Below are positions 1 to 8,111 of a stretch of 64,000 nt of DNA, in pieces; position 1 is the stretch's first letter, and each line of letters begins with the position of its first letter. Position numbers and translations under genes: made by a program. Where the stretch lies: contig NZ_JAFCMB010000018.1 of NCBI RefSeq assembly GCF_018130145.1, positions 1 to 64,000 of the forward strand, written 5' to 3'. The notes under the pieces were generated by a model. The model was not told the DNA's origin. It worked only from the letters and a program-made list of their open reading frames with translations, and searched no databases. Origin of the DNA: Bradyrhizobium sp. AUGA SZCCT0176 (GTDB taxonomy: Bacteria > Pseudomonadota > Alphaproteobacteria > Rhizobiales > Xanthobacteraceae).

Positions 1-355
1 ACCCGGCCTTCCCTGCGCAATGGCTTTACGGCTTATATCGTGCTCTCCCCGGAGACGAGTTCTTGGTTGACTCCGTCACCGCCGTTCGGCTCACGCCTAC
101 CCGACAGCTTGACACCTCCAACGGGTGCCAGGACCACACGGTTTTGCCGTACGCTTATCCACGCCGTCGTCGAGGCGTAAACCAGCGTCCACCGCAACCC
201 GCCCAACGTCCGTGACGACGGCCGACGCCCTTCTGAGTAGGACGGGATGGCGATATCTGTGCACCTGATTTGCCCTTCTGTAAAAGCGAAACTTTGCCCG
301 ACGGGCCAATTTGTCGCACGCAGCGTGCCCATCATTCAGGTCATCGACGTAGATG
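1..355. other. Noncoding, repeat-like intergenic sequence
   Basis: I find no convincing gene here. Reading frames of about 90 to 130 codons are open on both strands, but they overlap each other, have low-complexity Arg/Gly-rich composition and lack ribosome binding sites. The text (for example the stretch around 37-75 and the TTTGCCCGACGGGC-like parts near 270-310) resembles, from memory, degenerate sequences that recur between genes of Bradyrhizobium. That resemblance was not checked. Confidence 0.4.
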
Positions 356-386
356 GTGGGCACGGCGCAAGAGCGCCTTTGCCCAC
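356..386 (-). terminator. Hairpin after the CoA-lyase gene
   Basis: GTGGGCA (356-362) pairs with TGCCCAC (380-386), and GCGC pairs again inside. The hairpin starts two bases beyond the stop codon of the leftward CoA-lyase gene, where the end of the operon is expected. There is no T-run, so it is either a weak terminator or one copy of the GGTGGGCA palindromes common in Bradyrhizobium (recalled, not searched). Confidence 0.5.
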
Positions 387-387
387 C

Positions 388-1245
388 CTACTTGGCCCGC
401 AGTGCCAAGATCTTTTCGGCAGCGCGCAGATGCGGCTTGTCGATCATCTTGCCGTCGATCTTGACGACGCCGGAGGCCGGATTGTCGTTGAAGGCTTTGA
501 CGATCTTCTCCGACCAGGCGATCTCTTCGTCCGTCGGCAGGAAGGCGGCGTTGACGACATCGACGTGCTTGGGATGGATCACCGCCTTGGCCAGGAACCC
601 GTCCTGACGCGCGGCAATCGATTCTTCCCGTAAGCCTTCGAGATCGTTGATATCAGTGGCGATGGTATCGATCGCGACGACGCCGGCAGCGGCGGCACTG
701 ATCAGGCAGAGGTCGCGAGCCAGCAAGAACGGCCCATGATATCGGCCCGCGGTCCGGTTGCGCGAGGCACCAAGCGACGCCGCGAGATCCTCCGCGCCCC
801 ACATCATGCCCCACAGCCGCGGGCTCATGTTCTCGAAGTCGAGTAGCTTGAGCACCGCCCGCGCCGTCTCCGTCGCCACCGTCACGATCCGGGTGGTTCC
901 GTGTTCGATGTCAGCTGCAGCTTCGAACGCATCGAGATACAGGGACAGTTTATTAACGTCGGCGGCGCCGGCGCATTTCGGCAGCACGACACCGTCGGGC
1001 CGGCCCGGGATCACGGCCGCGAGATCGCCGAGCGTCATACCGGTGTCGAGCGCGTTGACGCGGATATAGATCTTCTGGCTCGGGTTCCGCGTATCGAGCA
1101 TTGCGCGCACGGTGCGGCGCGCCCCGACCTTCTCGTCCGGCGCGATCGAATCCTCGAGATCGAGGATCAACGCATCGGCCGCGGTCTTCCCAGCGTTTTC
1201 GAACTTGCGCAGGCTGTCGCCCGGAACGAACAGAAACGATCGCAT
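388..1245 (-). CDS. CoA ester lyase, HpcH/HpaI / citrate lyase beta family
   Basis: About 285 residues, the usual length for CitE/malyl-CoA-lyase-like enzymes. The N-terminus MRSFLFVPGDSLRKFENA and the following ALILDLEDSIAP (Asp/Glu of the metal and CoA site) are family hallmarks. These enzymes cleave or form C-C bonds in malyl-, methylmalyl- or citramalyl-CoA, or hydrolyse malyl-CoA. The exact substrate is not readable. ATG at 1245 is chosen; a TTG directly before it (1248) is in frame. It is the last gene of a leftward run with the MaoC and enoyl-CoA hydratases, so it probably makes the final cleavage of a hydroxyacyl-CoA. Confidence 0.85.
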   Translation of the reverse strand: MRSFLFVPGDSLRKFENAGKTAADALILDLEDSIAPDEKVGARRTVRAMLDTRNPSQKIYIRVNALDTGMTLGDLAAVIPGRPDGVVLPKCAGAADVNKLSLYLDAFEAAADIEHGTTRIVTVATETARAVLKLLDFENMSPRLWGMMWGAEDLAASLGASRNRTAGRYHGPFLLARDLCLISAAAAGVVAIDTIATDINDLEGLREESIAARQDGFLAKAVIHPKHVDVVNAAFLPTDEEIAWSEKIVKAFNDNPASGVVKIDGKMIDKPHLRAAEKILALRAK

Positions 1246-1249
1246 CAAA

Positions 1250-1705
1250 TCACGCCTTTGGTTTGCAATGCATCAGGCCGGTGCGACGGCAACTCGCGAC
1301 TACTTCGCCGCGCTGATTGGTCATGGTGTGCTCGAACTCGACGATCCCCTGCGTCGGCCGGGATTTGCTGGCGCGTTTGGAGATGATCTTCGTATGGGAT
1401 TTCAGCGTATCGCCGTGAAACACCGGTTTTGGGAATTTGACGTCGGTCATGCCCAGATTGCCGACCGTCGTGCCCAGCGTCGTATCGTAGACGCTCATGC
1501 CGATCATGATGCCGAGCGTATAGAGGCTGTTGAACAGCCGTTGGCCGAACTCGGTATTCTCGGAGAAATGCGCATCGATATGCAGCGGCTGCGGATTCAT
1601 CGTCAGCAGGCTGAACATCGTATTGTCCATCTCGGTGACGGTCCGGCTGAACTCATGATGAAATTCCCGGCCGACCTCGAACTCCTCGAAATATAGTCCC
1701 GCCAT
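1250..1705 (-). CDS. MaoC-family hydratase
   Basis: 151 residues starting MAGLYFEEFEVGREFHHEF, a single hot-dog-fold MaoC domain. Members hydrate enoyl-CoAs, including mesaconyl-CoA. The start at 1705 shares the ATGA with the stop of the upstream enoyl-CoA hydratase, which indicates translational coupling and rules out the longer open frame. With the CoA lyase downstream this resembles the mesaconyl-CoA hydratase / malyl-CoA lyase order of C4-C5 branched acyl-CoA pathways, but the substrate is inferred. Confidence 0.85.
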   Translation of the reverse strand: MAGLYFEEFEVGREFHHEFSRTVTEMDNTMFSLLTMNPQPLHIDAHFSENTEFGQRLFNSLYTLGIMIGMSVYDTTLGTTVGNLGMTDVKFPKPVFHGDTLKSHTKIISKRASKSRPTQGIVEFEHTMTNQRGEVVASCRRTGLMHCKPKA

Positions 1706-2481
1706 CAGCGCCCCTTGTAGTTTGGTGTCCGCTTCTCGACGAACGCGTTCAACCCTTCCTGACAATCTTCCGTCGTCGCCACCAGCGCAAAGCTCTCGGC
1801 CGTGTTCTCCACCGAACGGCGGAAATCGGCATCGACCGCCCGCATGAACGAATCGCGGCCGATCTTCATCACGATCGGCGACTTGGCGGCGAGCTTCCGC
1901 GCAATATCGCGGGCGCGGTCGAGCGCGGTCCCCTTCGGCACCACTTCACTCAAAAGACCCATGCGGAATGCAGTCGCGGCATCAAAGGGTTCGCCCAGAA
2001 ACAGCGGCCCGAACGCCTGGTGCTTTCCGACCAGCCGCGGCAGCTGCACGAAGTGGATCGCCGGGATCAGTCCGACATCGATCTCCGGATAGCCGAATGT
2101 CGAGGCCTCGCCGGCGATGATCATGTCGCAGGAGATCGCAATCGTCATGCCGCCGGCCCGCACCGCGCCGTCGACGGCGGCAATGGTCGGTTTGCCCATG
2201 CGATACTGGGTATCGTTGAGTGCAAAATACAGCCGCTCGAGGAATTTCTTGGTTTCGATCCCGGGCTTGCCCCTGACGATGTCGAGGTCGAGCCCGGCAC
2301 AAAACACCTTGTGCGGGCTGCCGATGATGACTGATGATACCGACGGATCATCCTTCGCTTTCTGCAGCGCTGCCAGCAACGCATCGATCAGCGGCATGCT
2401 GAGCGCGTTGACCGGCGGCCGGTCCAGCATGATCTCCGCGATCTTGTCCGAGACGGCGTAGCGAACGAGTTCAGCGCTCAT
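1705..2481 (-). CDS. Enoyl-CoA hydratase/isomerase family protein
   Basis: 258 residues with the crotonase fold: the oxyanion-hole segments are FCAGLDLDIVRGK (residues 60-75) and VDGAVRAGGMTIAISCDM (about 105-122). It probably hydrates or isomerises an enoyl-CoA in the cytoplasm. The usual catalytic Glu positions around residue 112 and 132 are not both obvious (the GGMTIAISCD segment lacks the acidic residue of true hydratases), so isomerase or hydrolase activity is possible. It overlaps the MaoC gene by ATGA and follows the CaiB gene by 12 bases. Confidence 0.85.
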   Translation of the reverse strand: MSAELVRYAVSDKIAEIMLDRPPVNALSMPLIDALLAALQKAKDDPSVSSVIIGSPHKVFCAGLDLDIVRGKPGIETKKFLERLYFALNDTQYRMGKPTIAAVDGAVRAGGMTIAISCDMIIAGEASTFGYPEIDVGLIPAIHFVQLPRLVGKHQAFGPLFLGEPFDAATAFRMGLLSEVVPKGTALDRARDIARKLAAKSPIVMKIGRDSFMRAVDADFRRSVENTAESFALVATTEDCQEGLNAFVEKRTPNYKGR

Positions 2482-2493
2482 GATGCCGCTTCC

Positions 2494-3699
2494 TTATTGT
2501 CTGGCCTGACGCACCGCGCCGGCCGCGATCAAATCATCGATGGTGCTGCGATCGAGTCCGGCCTCGGTCAGGACCGCAACGCTATCCTGTCCGATATCCG
2601 GCGCGGCGCAAAGTGCGTCTTCGGAAAGGCTGGCAATACCCGGCGTGCGCGGCGTGTAGACCGGGCCGACGCCGGGGGTATCCTGGCACACCGACGCGTT
2701 GGTCGCTTCGACGTGAGGATTGCGCAGCCACTCCCCGGGATTGAGGATGCGTTCGGCGATGATATCAGCCGCATGCAACCGCGACAGCCAGGCCTCGGTC
2801 GGTCGCGCCAGAAACACCTCGCGCAGCTGCGAGATCAGCGTGTCGGCCGCGTCAGCCCGGCTGGCGAAGTCCGCAAAGCGCGGATCGCTGGCGAGATCGT
2901 CACGCTCGATGGCGGCACACAGGCGCTTGTATTGCAGCTCGTTGACCAGCGTGACCATCATCCAGCCATCGCTGGTCTGATAGGAACCCGCCGGCACGTT
3001 AAGCGCCCGCGGCGCGCCGCCCTCCAGAATATGCTCGGCGACTTTGTGGCCGAGCAGCGCCGCCGTCGACTGGCAGAGATTGACGTCGATCCAGCGGCCG
3101 GTGCCGGTGGTCGCGCGCGCGAACAGCGTGGTTGATATCGCTTGGAAGGCGTAGACGCCGGTTACGACGTCGGAGACTGTTGTGCCGACCCGGTGTGGGG
3201 TCTTGTCATTGCCGACATTGATCGACACCAGGCCGGAAAACGCTTGCGCAACGGAATCCGAGCCCGGCCGCTTTGAGTAAGGTCCGCTCTGCCCGAATGC
3301 GCTCACCGAGAGATAGATCAGGCCGGGATTGTCGCGCGAGAGTTCCTCGTAGCCAATTCCAAGCCTGGCTGCGACACCGGGACGAAAGCCTTCGATCAGG
3401 ACGTCGCAGTCTTTGGCCAGTTTCCGGGCGATTGCGATCGCGTCCTTGTGCTTCAAATCGAGGCAGAGGCTGCGCTTGCCGCGGTTATAGACCGCCGACA
3501 GCGTCGTATGGTTTCCATAGGTCGTACCCAGGAAACGCGACCAATCTCCCTCCGGTGGCTCGACCTTGATGATTTCGGCACCGTAAACGCCGAGCAGCAT
3601 CGCGCAATAGGGCGAGGCGATGCCCTGCCCGAAATCGAGCACCCGCAAGCCGCGATACGGCGCCTCATGCGTCGGCGATAGCGTACGCTTGATAGCCAT
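2494..3699 (-). CDS. CaiB/BaiF family (family III) CoA-transferase
   Basis: 401 residues. The N-terminal half has RVLDFGQGIASPYCAMLLG and IIKVEPPEGDWSR, typical of formyl-CoA transferase-like enzymes that move CoA between carboxylic acids without ATP. GGAGG lies five bases before the ATG at 3699. It heads the enzyme part of the leftward run, just after the Liv importer genes, and a repeat element sits in the 130-base gap between them, so the enzymes may have their own promoter. The acid it activates is unknown. Confidence 0.85.
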   Translation of the reverse strand: MAIKRTLSPTHEAPYRGLRVLDFGQGIASPYCAMLLGVYGAEIIKVEPPEGDWSRFLGTTYGNHTTLSAVYNRGKRSLCLDLKHKDAIAIARKLAKDCDVLIEGFRPGVAARLGIGYEELSRDNPGLIYLSVSAFGQSGPYSKRPGSDSVAQAFSGLVSINVGNDKTPHRVGTTVSDVVTGVYAFQAISTTLFARATTGTGRWIDVNLCQSTAALLGHKVAEHILEGGAPRALNVPAGSYQTSDGWMMVTLVNELQYKRLCAAIERDDLASDPRFADFASRADAADTLISQLREVFLARPTEAWLSRLHAADIIAERILNPGEWLRNPHVEATNASVCQDTPGVGPVYTPRTPGIASLSEDALCAAPDIGQDSVAVLTEAGLDRSTIDDLIAAGAVRQARQ

Positions 3700-3720
3700 T
3701 TATCCTCCCACAGGAGCGCA

Positions 3721-3814
3721 ATCGGTTCTGATGAAATCAGAACCGAAGCTCTTGATTCTTTTTTTGACGCGTTTTCTTCACGCGAACCGGGATCCACTTC
3801 GCTTGAAAACGCTA
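3721..3814. repeat. Hairpin repeat element, copy 1
   Basis: The copy starts with a perfect 10-bp hairpin (3723-3732 with 3736-3745, loop GAA), followed by a T-rich spacer and a second inverted repeat bounded by GCGTTTTC (3769-3776) and GAAAACGC (3805-3812). The same layout, with compensating base changes in the first stem, occurs at 35482-35590. It lies in the gap between the CaiB gene and livF. Confidence 0.7.
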
Positions 3815-3829
3815 TGGTCGGACCGAAAG

Positions 3830-4546
3830 CTACAGCGCGAGATAGCGCTGACGAATGTTTTCGTTGGCTTTCAGCTCTTCGATACCGGATGTGTAGACGA
3901 TCTGGCCCTTGTCGATAACCGTCGCGTGGCTTGCAAGGCCAAGGCAAAAATGCATGTTCTGCTCGGCGATCAACACCGTGGCGCCGGTGCCGCGCAGTTG
4001 TCGCAGCAATTCGCCGATCCTTTGCACGATGATCGGCGCCAGCCCCTCGCTCGGCTCGTCCAGCAGCAGCAGCGCCGGATTACCCATCAGGGTGCGTGCA
4101 ATCGCCAGCATCTGCTGCTCGCCGCCCGAGAGACGTCCCGCGATCCGGTGCCGCAAGGGCTCCAGCAGCGGAAATACATCGTAGATGCGCCGGATCGACC
4201 ATTCGTCCTGGCCATCGGGGCCCTTCTTGGCGCCGATCTCCAGATTGTCTTCCACCGTATGCTCGGGGAAAATCTGGCGATCCTCCGGCACGAAGCCGAG
4301 GCCGGCGCGGGCGATGTGATGCGGCTTCAGCCCGGATACGGTCCTGCCCCGCAGGGTGACCTTGCCGCGGCGCGCCGGCGCCAGGCCCATGATCGCCTTC
4401 ATCGTGGTCGACTTGCCGGCGCCGTTGCGGCCGAGCAGCGCCATGGTCTCGCCCTGCCGCACCGACAGGCCGACGCCAAACAGGATCTGGCTGCTGCCGT
4501 AGAAAACGTCGAGGTCCTCGACCTGCACCACCGGCTGCGCACTCAT
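3830..4546 (-). CDS. livF: Branched-chain-amino-acid-type ABC transporter ATPase, LivF-like
   Basis: 238 residues: Walker A GRNGAGKST, signature LSGGEQQM, Walker B LLLLDEPSEGLAP. This is the smaller of the two ATPases of a Liv/HAAT importer and acts on the inner face of the membrane. The start at 4546 overlaps the livG stop by ATGA; the 35 extra codons of the open frame are rejected. The family also carries aromatic acids, urea and amides in rhizobia, and the CoA-enzyme neighbours suggest an organic acid or ketone rather than leucine. Confidence 0.92.
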   Translation of the reverse strand: MSAQPVVQVEDLDVFYGSSQILFGVGLSVRQGETMALLGRNGAGKSTTMKAIMGLAPARRGKVTLRGRTVSGLKPHHIARAGLGFVPEDRQIFPEHTVEDNLEIGAKKGPDGQDEWSIRRIYDVFPLLEPLRHRIAGRLSGGEQQMLAIARTLMGNPALLLLDEPSEGLAPIIVQRIGELLRQLRGTGATVLIAEQNMHFCLGLASHATVIDKGQIVYTSGIEELKANENIRQRYLAL

Positions 4547-5301
4547 ATCGCGGCCTCCGCGTGATGTTCGGTGCCGAGATAGGCCTCGATGACGGCCTCG
4601 TTGCGGCGGACTGCATCGGGCTTGCCGGTGGCAAGAATCCGGCCGTAGCACAGCACCACGATCTCGGGCGCGATCTTGAACACGATATCCATGTCGTGCT
4701 CGATGAAGACGACCGTGATCTTCTGTTTCTCCCAGAGCTCCCTGACCTTGTCGATCATGCGCCAGCGCTCTTCGGTGCCCATGCCGGCGGTGGGCTCGTC
4801 GAGCAGCAGGACCTTGGGATCAAGCACCAGCGCCAGCGCGATATCGAGCAGCTTCTGGTCGCCATGCGACAGCGTCGCCGCCGTCCGATTACGCTTGCTG
4901 GCAAGGCCCAGCAATTCCATCGCGTGCTCGGCGCGGTCGCGGGTTTCAGCCAGCGGAAATCTTCGATGCATTACACCGGCGCGGCGCTGATCGGCGCCGA
5001 CGGCGGCGAGCATCGTTTCCTGCACCGTGAGGGACGGAAAAATGCTGGCGACCTGGAACGCCCGGCCGATGCCATGGCGCACGATCTCGGGCGGCGAGCG
5101 CCCAGCCAGGTCGACGCCGTTGAGCAGGATCTGGCCGGAATCCGGCTTCAGCGCCCCGGTGATCAGGTTGAAGAATGTGCTCTTGCCGGCACCATTGGGG
5201 CCGATGACAGCGGTCAACGAACCGTCAGCAAAGTCCAGCGTCACGTTATCGGTCGCCTTGACGCCGCCGAACGATTTCGAGAGTGCGCGAATTTCCAGCA
5301 T
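4543..5301 (-). CDS. livG: Branched-chain-amino-acid-type ABC transporter ATPase, LivG-like
   Basis: 252 residues starting MLEIRALSKSFGGVKA, Walker A GPNGAGKST, signature region LSHGDQKLLDIA, Walker B VLLLDEPTAGM, and the C-terminal extension ending YLGTEHHAEAAI that marks LivG. GGAGGCG precedes the ATG at 5301, two bases after the dehydrogenase stop, so the longer frame is not used. It pairs with the LivF protein encoded downstream. Confidence 0.92.
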   Translation of the reverse strand: MLEIRALSKSFGGVKATDNVTLDFADGSLTAVIGPNGAGKSTFFNLITGALKPDSGQILLNGVDLAGRSPPEIVRHGIGRAFQVASIFPSLTVQETMLAAVGADQRRAGVMHRRFPLAETRDRAEHAMELLGLASKRNRTAATLSHGDQKLLDIALALVLDPKVLLLDEPTAGMGTEERWRMIDKVRELWEKQKITVVFIEHDMDIVFKIAPEIVVLCYGRILATGKPDAVRRNEAVIEAYLGTEHHAEAAI

Positions 5302-5303
5302 GG

Positions 5304-6089
5304 CTAGCCGTTCGCCTCCCGAAGTCCGCCATAGGTGCTCCACGATGTCCCGGCCAACCAGCCGCAATCGACCGGCAAATTGACGCCCGTGATCGCGGAC
5401 GCGGCATCGGAGGCAAGAAAGGCGACCACACGACCGATTTCGGAAGGGTCGACCAGACGGCGCAGCGCGGCATTGGCTGTTAGCGCGGAGACATCCCGCT
5501 CGCCACGATCAATCGCGTTTTTCAGCGCCGGCGTCAGCGTATAGCCCGGAGAAACGGCATTCACCCGCACGCCGGAGGGGCCCCACTCCGCGGCAAGGCA
5601 TTCGGTGATCGCAATCACGGCCGCCTTGGCCGGGGCGTAGGCATGTAAGGGCATCGAGCGCATGCCGGCGATCGAGGCGATGTTGACGATGCTGCCGCGT
5701 TTGCGCGCGATCATGCGCCGGGCAAAGGCAAGGCAGGCGACATAGGTGCCGCGCTGGTCGACACGAACGACGTCGTCCCAGGCCGACATCGGCAAATCGT
5801 GCGGCCGCACCGGCACCTGGATGATCCCGGCACTGTTGACGAGCACATCGACCGGCCCGCATTCGCGCTCAATCGCTTCCGCGCAGGCCTCGACGCTGGT
5901 CTCGTCCCCGACGTCGGCGAAATAGGCCTTGCCGCCAAATTCCGCGGCGACATCCCCTGCCTTCGCCAAATCGCGATCGACGACCATCACGAGATCGCCG
6001 CTCGCGGAGAGCTCCCGCGCGCAAGCCGCGCCAATCCCGCTGGCACCGCCCGTTACCACGCTGATCCGCGCTTTCGCCGCCGGGCTCAT
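5304..6089 (-). CDS. Short-chain dehydrogenase/reductase
   Basis: 261 residues. The N-terminal TGGASGIG nucleotide loop, NSAG (NAG-type motif) near residue 85, the catalytic Ser in IVNIASIAG and YAPAK (Tyr and Lys) make it a classical NAD(P)-dependent SDR. It is embedded between livM and livG with ATGA overlap at 6086-6089, so it is co-translated with the importer. Its C-terminus (VDCGWLAGTSWSTYGGLRE) closely matches that of the second SDR at 11692-12465, which makes them paralogues probably acting on related alcohols or ketones. Confidence 0.9.
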   Translation of the reverse strand: MSPAAKARISVVTGGASGIGAACARELSASGDLVMVVDRDLAKAGDVAAEFGGKAYFADVGDETSVEACAEAIERECGPVDVLVNSAGIIQVPVRPHDLPMSAWDDVVRVDQRGTYVACLAFARRMIARKRGSIVNIASIAGMRSMPLHAYAPAKAAVIAITECLAAEWGPSGVRVNAVSPGYTLTPALKNAIDRGERDVSALTANAALRRLVDPSEIGRVVAFLASDAASAITGVNLPVDCGWLAGTSWSTYGGLREANG

Positions 6090-7114
6090 GATGCGCGCTC
6101 CCCGGAACGCTCGCGGCGCTGCGCGTACCATTCGATCACGAAATCCATCAGGCCTTTCCGCAGGCCGATGGCGAAGAACAGGATCACGATGCCGAGAACG
6201 ATGCCGTGATACTCGGTCACACGGGTGACGGTATCGTTGAGGATCAGGAACAGCGCGGTGCCGACCATCGGCCCCAGGAAGGTGGTTACGCCGCCGAGCA
6301 TGTTGATGAAGATGCCCTCGCCCGAAATCGTCCAATAGGCGAATTCCGGATAAGCGCCGGAGACGAACAGCGCCATGATGATGCCGCCGGTCGAGGCGAA
6401 CAGCGCGGCGAGCACGAAGATCGTCAGTTTGGCGCGCCAGACGTCGATGCCGATGAAGCTCGCCCGCGTGGCGTTGTCGCGGATCATACGCAGCGTGTAG
6501 CCGAACGGCGACTGCGCGATCTGGTGCATCAAAAACAGCCCGATCACCAGCAGCGCGCAGCTGACAATGTACAAATGCAGATGGTTCGACAGGTCAATGC
6601 CCAAAAATGGCGGCCGGGGAATGCCGCCGCGCAATCCCTGATCGCCGCCGGTCAGCGACACCCAGGACAGGATGGTCGAATGGATCAGCATCTGGAACGC
6701 CAGTGTCACAAAGGCGAAATAGATCTCCTTCAGCCGTACACAAATGGCGCCAATGACGAGGGCGACGACAAACGTGATCGCCAGCGTCGCAACGAAAGCC
6801 ACGGGAACGGCAACACCGGTCTTCTGCATCATCAGCCCGAAGCCGTAGGCGCCGAGCCCAAAGAACATGCCGTGGCCAAACGACGTCAGGCCGGTGTAGC
6901 CGACCAAAAGGTTGAGCGACGTCGCGAACAGCCCATAGGCCGCGCAACGGATCACGAAGTCGAGCAGGAATTTACTGCTGGTGAGCATCGGCAGCAGGGC
7001 GAGCACGACAAAGACCGCAAGCGCAATCAGGGCATCCCGATTGGGGCGCGGCTTTGCCTGGGTAACGGAGTTGTCGAGCACCTTGCTCGCCTGTTCGGCC
7101 TGCAATTCGGTCAC
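6086..7114 (-). CDS. livM: Branched-chain-amino-acid-type ABC permease, LivM-like
   Basis: 342 residues, mostly hydrophobic helices after a polar N-terminus of about 30 residues. LVGYTGLTSFGHGMFFGLGAY is the conserved LivM segment around residues 70-90. It forms the membrane pore with LivH. It overlaps livH by 4 bases (7111-7114) and the SDR gene by 4 bases. Confidence 0.92.
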   Translation of the reverse strand: MTELQAEQASKVLDNSVTQAKPRPNRDALIALAVFVVLALLPMLTSSKFLLDFVIRCAAYGLFATSLNLLVGYTGLTSFGHGMFFGLGAYGFGLMMQKTGVAVPVAFVATLAITFVVALVIGAICVRLKEIYFAFVTLAFQMLIHSTILSWVSLTGGDQGLRGGIPRPPFLGIDLSNHLHLYIVSCALLVIGLFLMHQIAQSPFGYTLRMIRDNATRASFIGIDVWRAKLTIFVLAALFASTGGIIMALFVSGAYPEFAYWTISGEGIFINMLGGVTTFLGPMVGTALFLILNDTVTRVTEYHGIVLGIVILFFAIGLRKGLMDFVIEWYAQRRERSGERAS

Positions 7115-8013
7115 GCGACCTCCTTGCCGAACAGGCCGGTCGGGCGGGAGACCAGCACGATCACCATGAACAGGTACATCAGGCCTTCCGTAAACAGGGG
7201 AAAGCCGAGCGAACCGAACGAGCGGATCATGCCGATCAGGAGCGCGCCGATCAGTGCGCCCAGGATCGAGCCCATTCCGCCGATGACAGTCACGATGAAG
7301 GATTCGATCAGCACCGAAAATCCCATCCCCGGTGTCAGTGACCGCACGGGTGCCGCGAGCGCGCCGGCCAATCCCGCCAGCATGCCGCCGAGCGCGAACA
7401 CACCGCCATAGATCAGGCCGGTGTTGATGCCGAGCGCGGACACCATGCCCGGATTATGCGCCGCGGCCCGGATCACCTTGCCGATCCGGGTGCGCGAAAG
7501 ACCGAGGCCGAGAATGATCGCGGCCAGCAGCGCGACGCTGATCAGCAGCAAATAATAGGGCGGCACCACGCCGCCGGCGATGAACAGCGGCGGCACCTGG
7601 AACGCCGCCGGCATGCCCATCGACTTGAATTCCGGTCCCCAGATCATCCGTACGACATCGTCAAATATCAGCACGAAGGCGTAGCAGACCAGGACCTGCA
7701 TCAACACGTCGCGGCCGTAGACCCGGCTCATGAAGACGCGCTCGAAGATCAAGCCCAGCAGCGCGGTGCCGGCCGCACCGCACAGCATCGCCAGCGCAAA
7801 ACTGCCAGTGAGCTGATAGGCCGTCATCGCGAAATAGGCGCCGAACATATAGAAGGCGCCGTGGCTGAAATTCACCACCTTGAGCACGCCGAAAATCAGC
7901 GTCAGCCCGACGGCGACGAGAAACAGCAACATGCCGATGATGAAGCCGCTGGTGGTTTGCGTCACCAGACAGGCGGAGCTGGCGAGACAGCCGGTGAGTG
8001 TATCGAGATCCAA
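7111..8013 (-). CDS. livH: Branched-chain-amino-acid-type ABC permease, LivH-like
   Basis: 300 residues, eight or so hydrophobic helices, with VGLTLIFGVLKVVNFSHGAFYM (the LivH signature, residues 36-57). The only upstream start in frame is TTG at 8013, and no strong ribosome binding site precedes it; a downstream start would cut into the first helix. It is separated from the binding-protein gene by a strong hairpin, as is usual where the binding protein must be made in excess. Confidence 0.9.
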   Translation of the reverse strand: MDLDTLTGCLASSACLVTQTTSGFIIGMLLFLVAVGLTLIFGVLKVVNFSHGAFYMFGAYFAMTAYQLTGSFALAMLCGAAGTALLGLIFERVFMSRVYGRDVLMQVLVCYAFVLIFDDVVRMIWGPEFKSMGMPAAFQVPPLFIAGGVVPPYYLLLISVALLAAIILGLGLSRTRIGKVIRAAAHNPGMVSALGINTGLIYGGVFALGGMLAGLAGALAAPVRSLTPGMGFSVLIESFIVTVIGGMGSILGALIGALLIGMIRSFGSLGFPLFTEGLMYLFMVIVLVSRPTGLFGKEVA

Positions 8014-8074
8014 GGAAAATATCCGTTACGGCGTGCCGGAAGATCGGCGCGCGAAAGAACCATGGGGCGGTGAA

Positions 8075-8098
8075 CGGAGGCGGCCTGCGCCGCCTCCG
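8075..8098 (-). terminator. Strong hairpin between livK and livH
   Basis: CGGAGGCGGC (8075-8084) pairs perfectly with GCCGCCTCCG (8089-8098) around a 4-base loop. There is no T-run, so it more likely slows RNA decay or attenuates read-through from the binding-protein gene into livH than stops transcription fully. Confidence 0.6.
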
Positions 8099-8111
8099 TT
8101 TCGCGGATCGA

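Noticed and set aside
33..633. Overlapping ORFs of 84 to 128 codons on both strands at the left end
   Set aside because: Composition is not protein-like, no ribosome binding sites, and part is antisense to the CoA-lyase gene.
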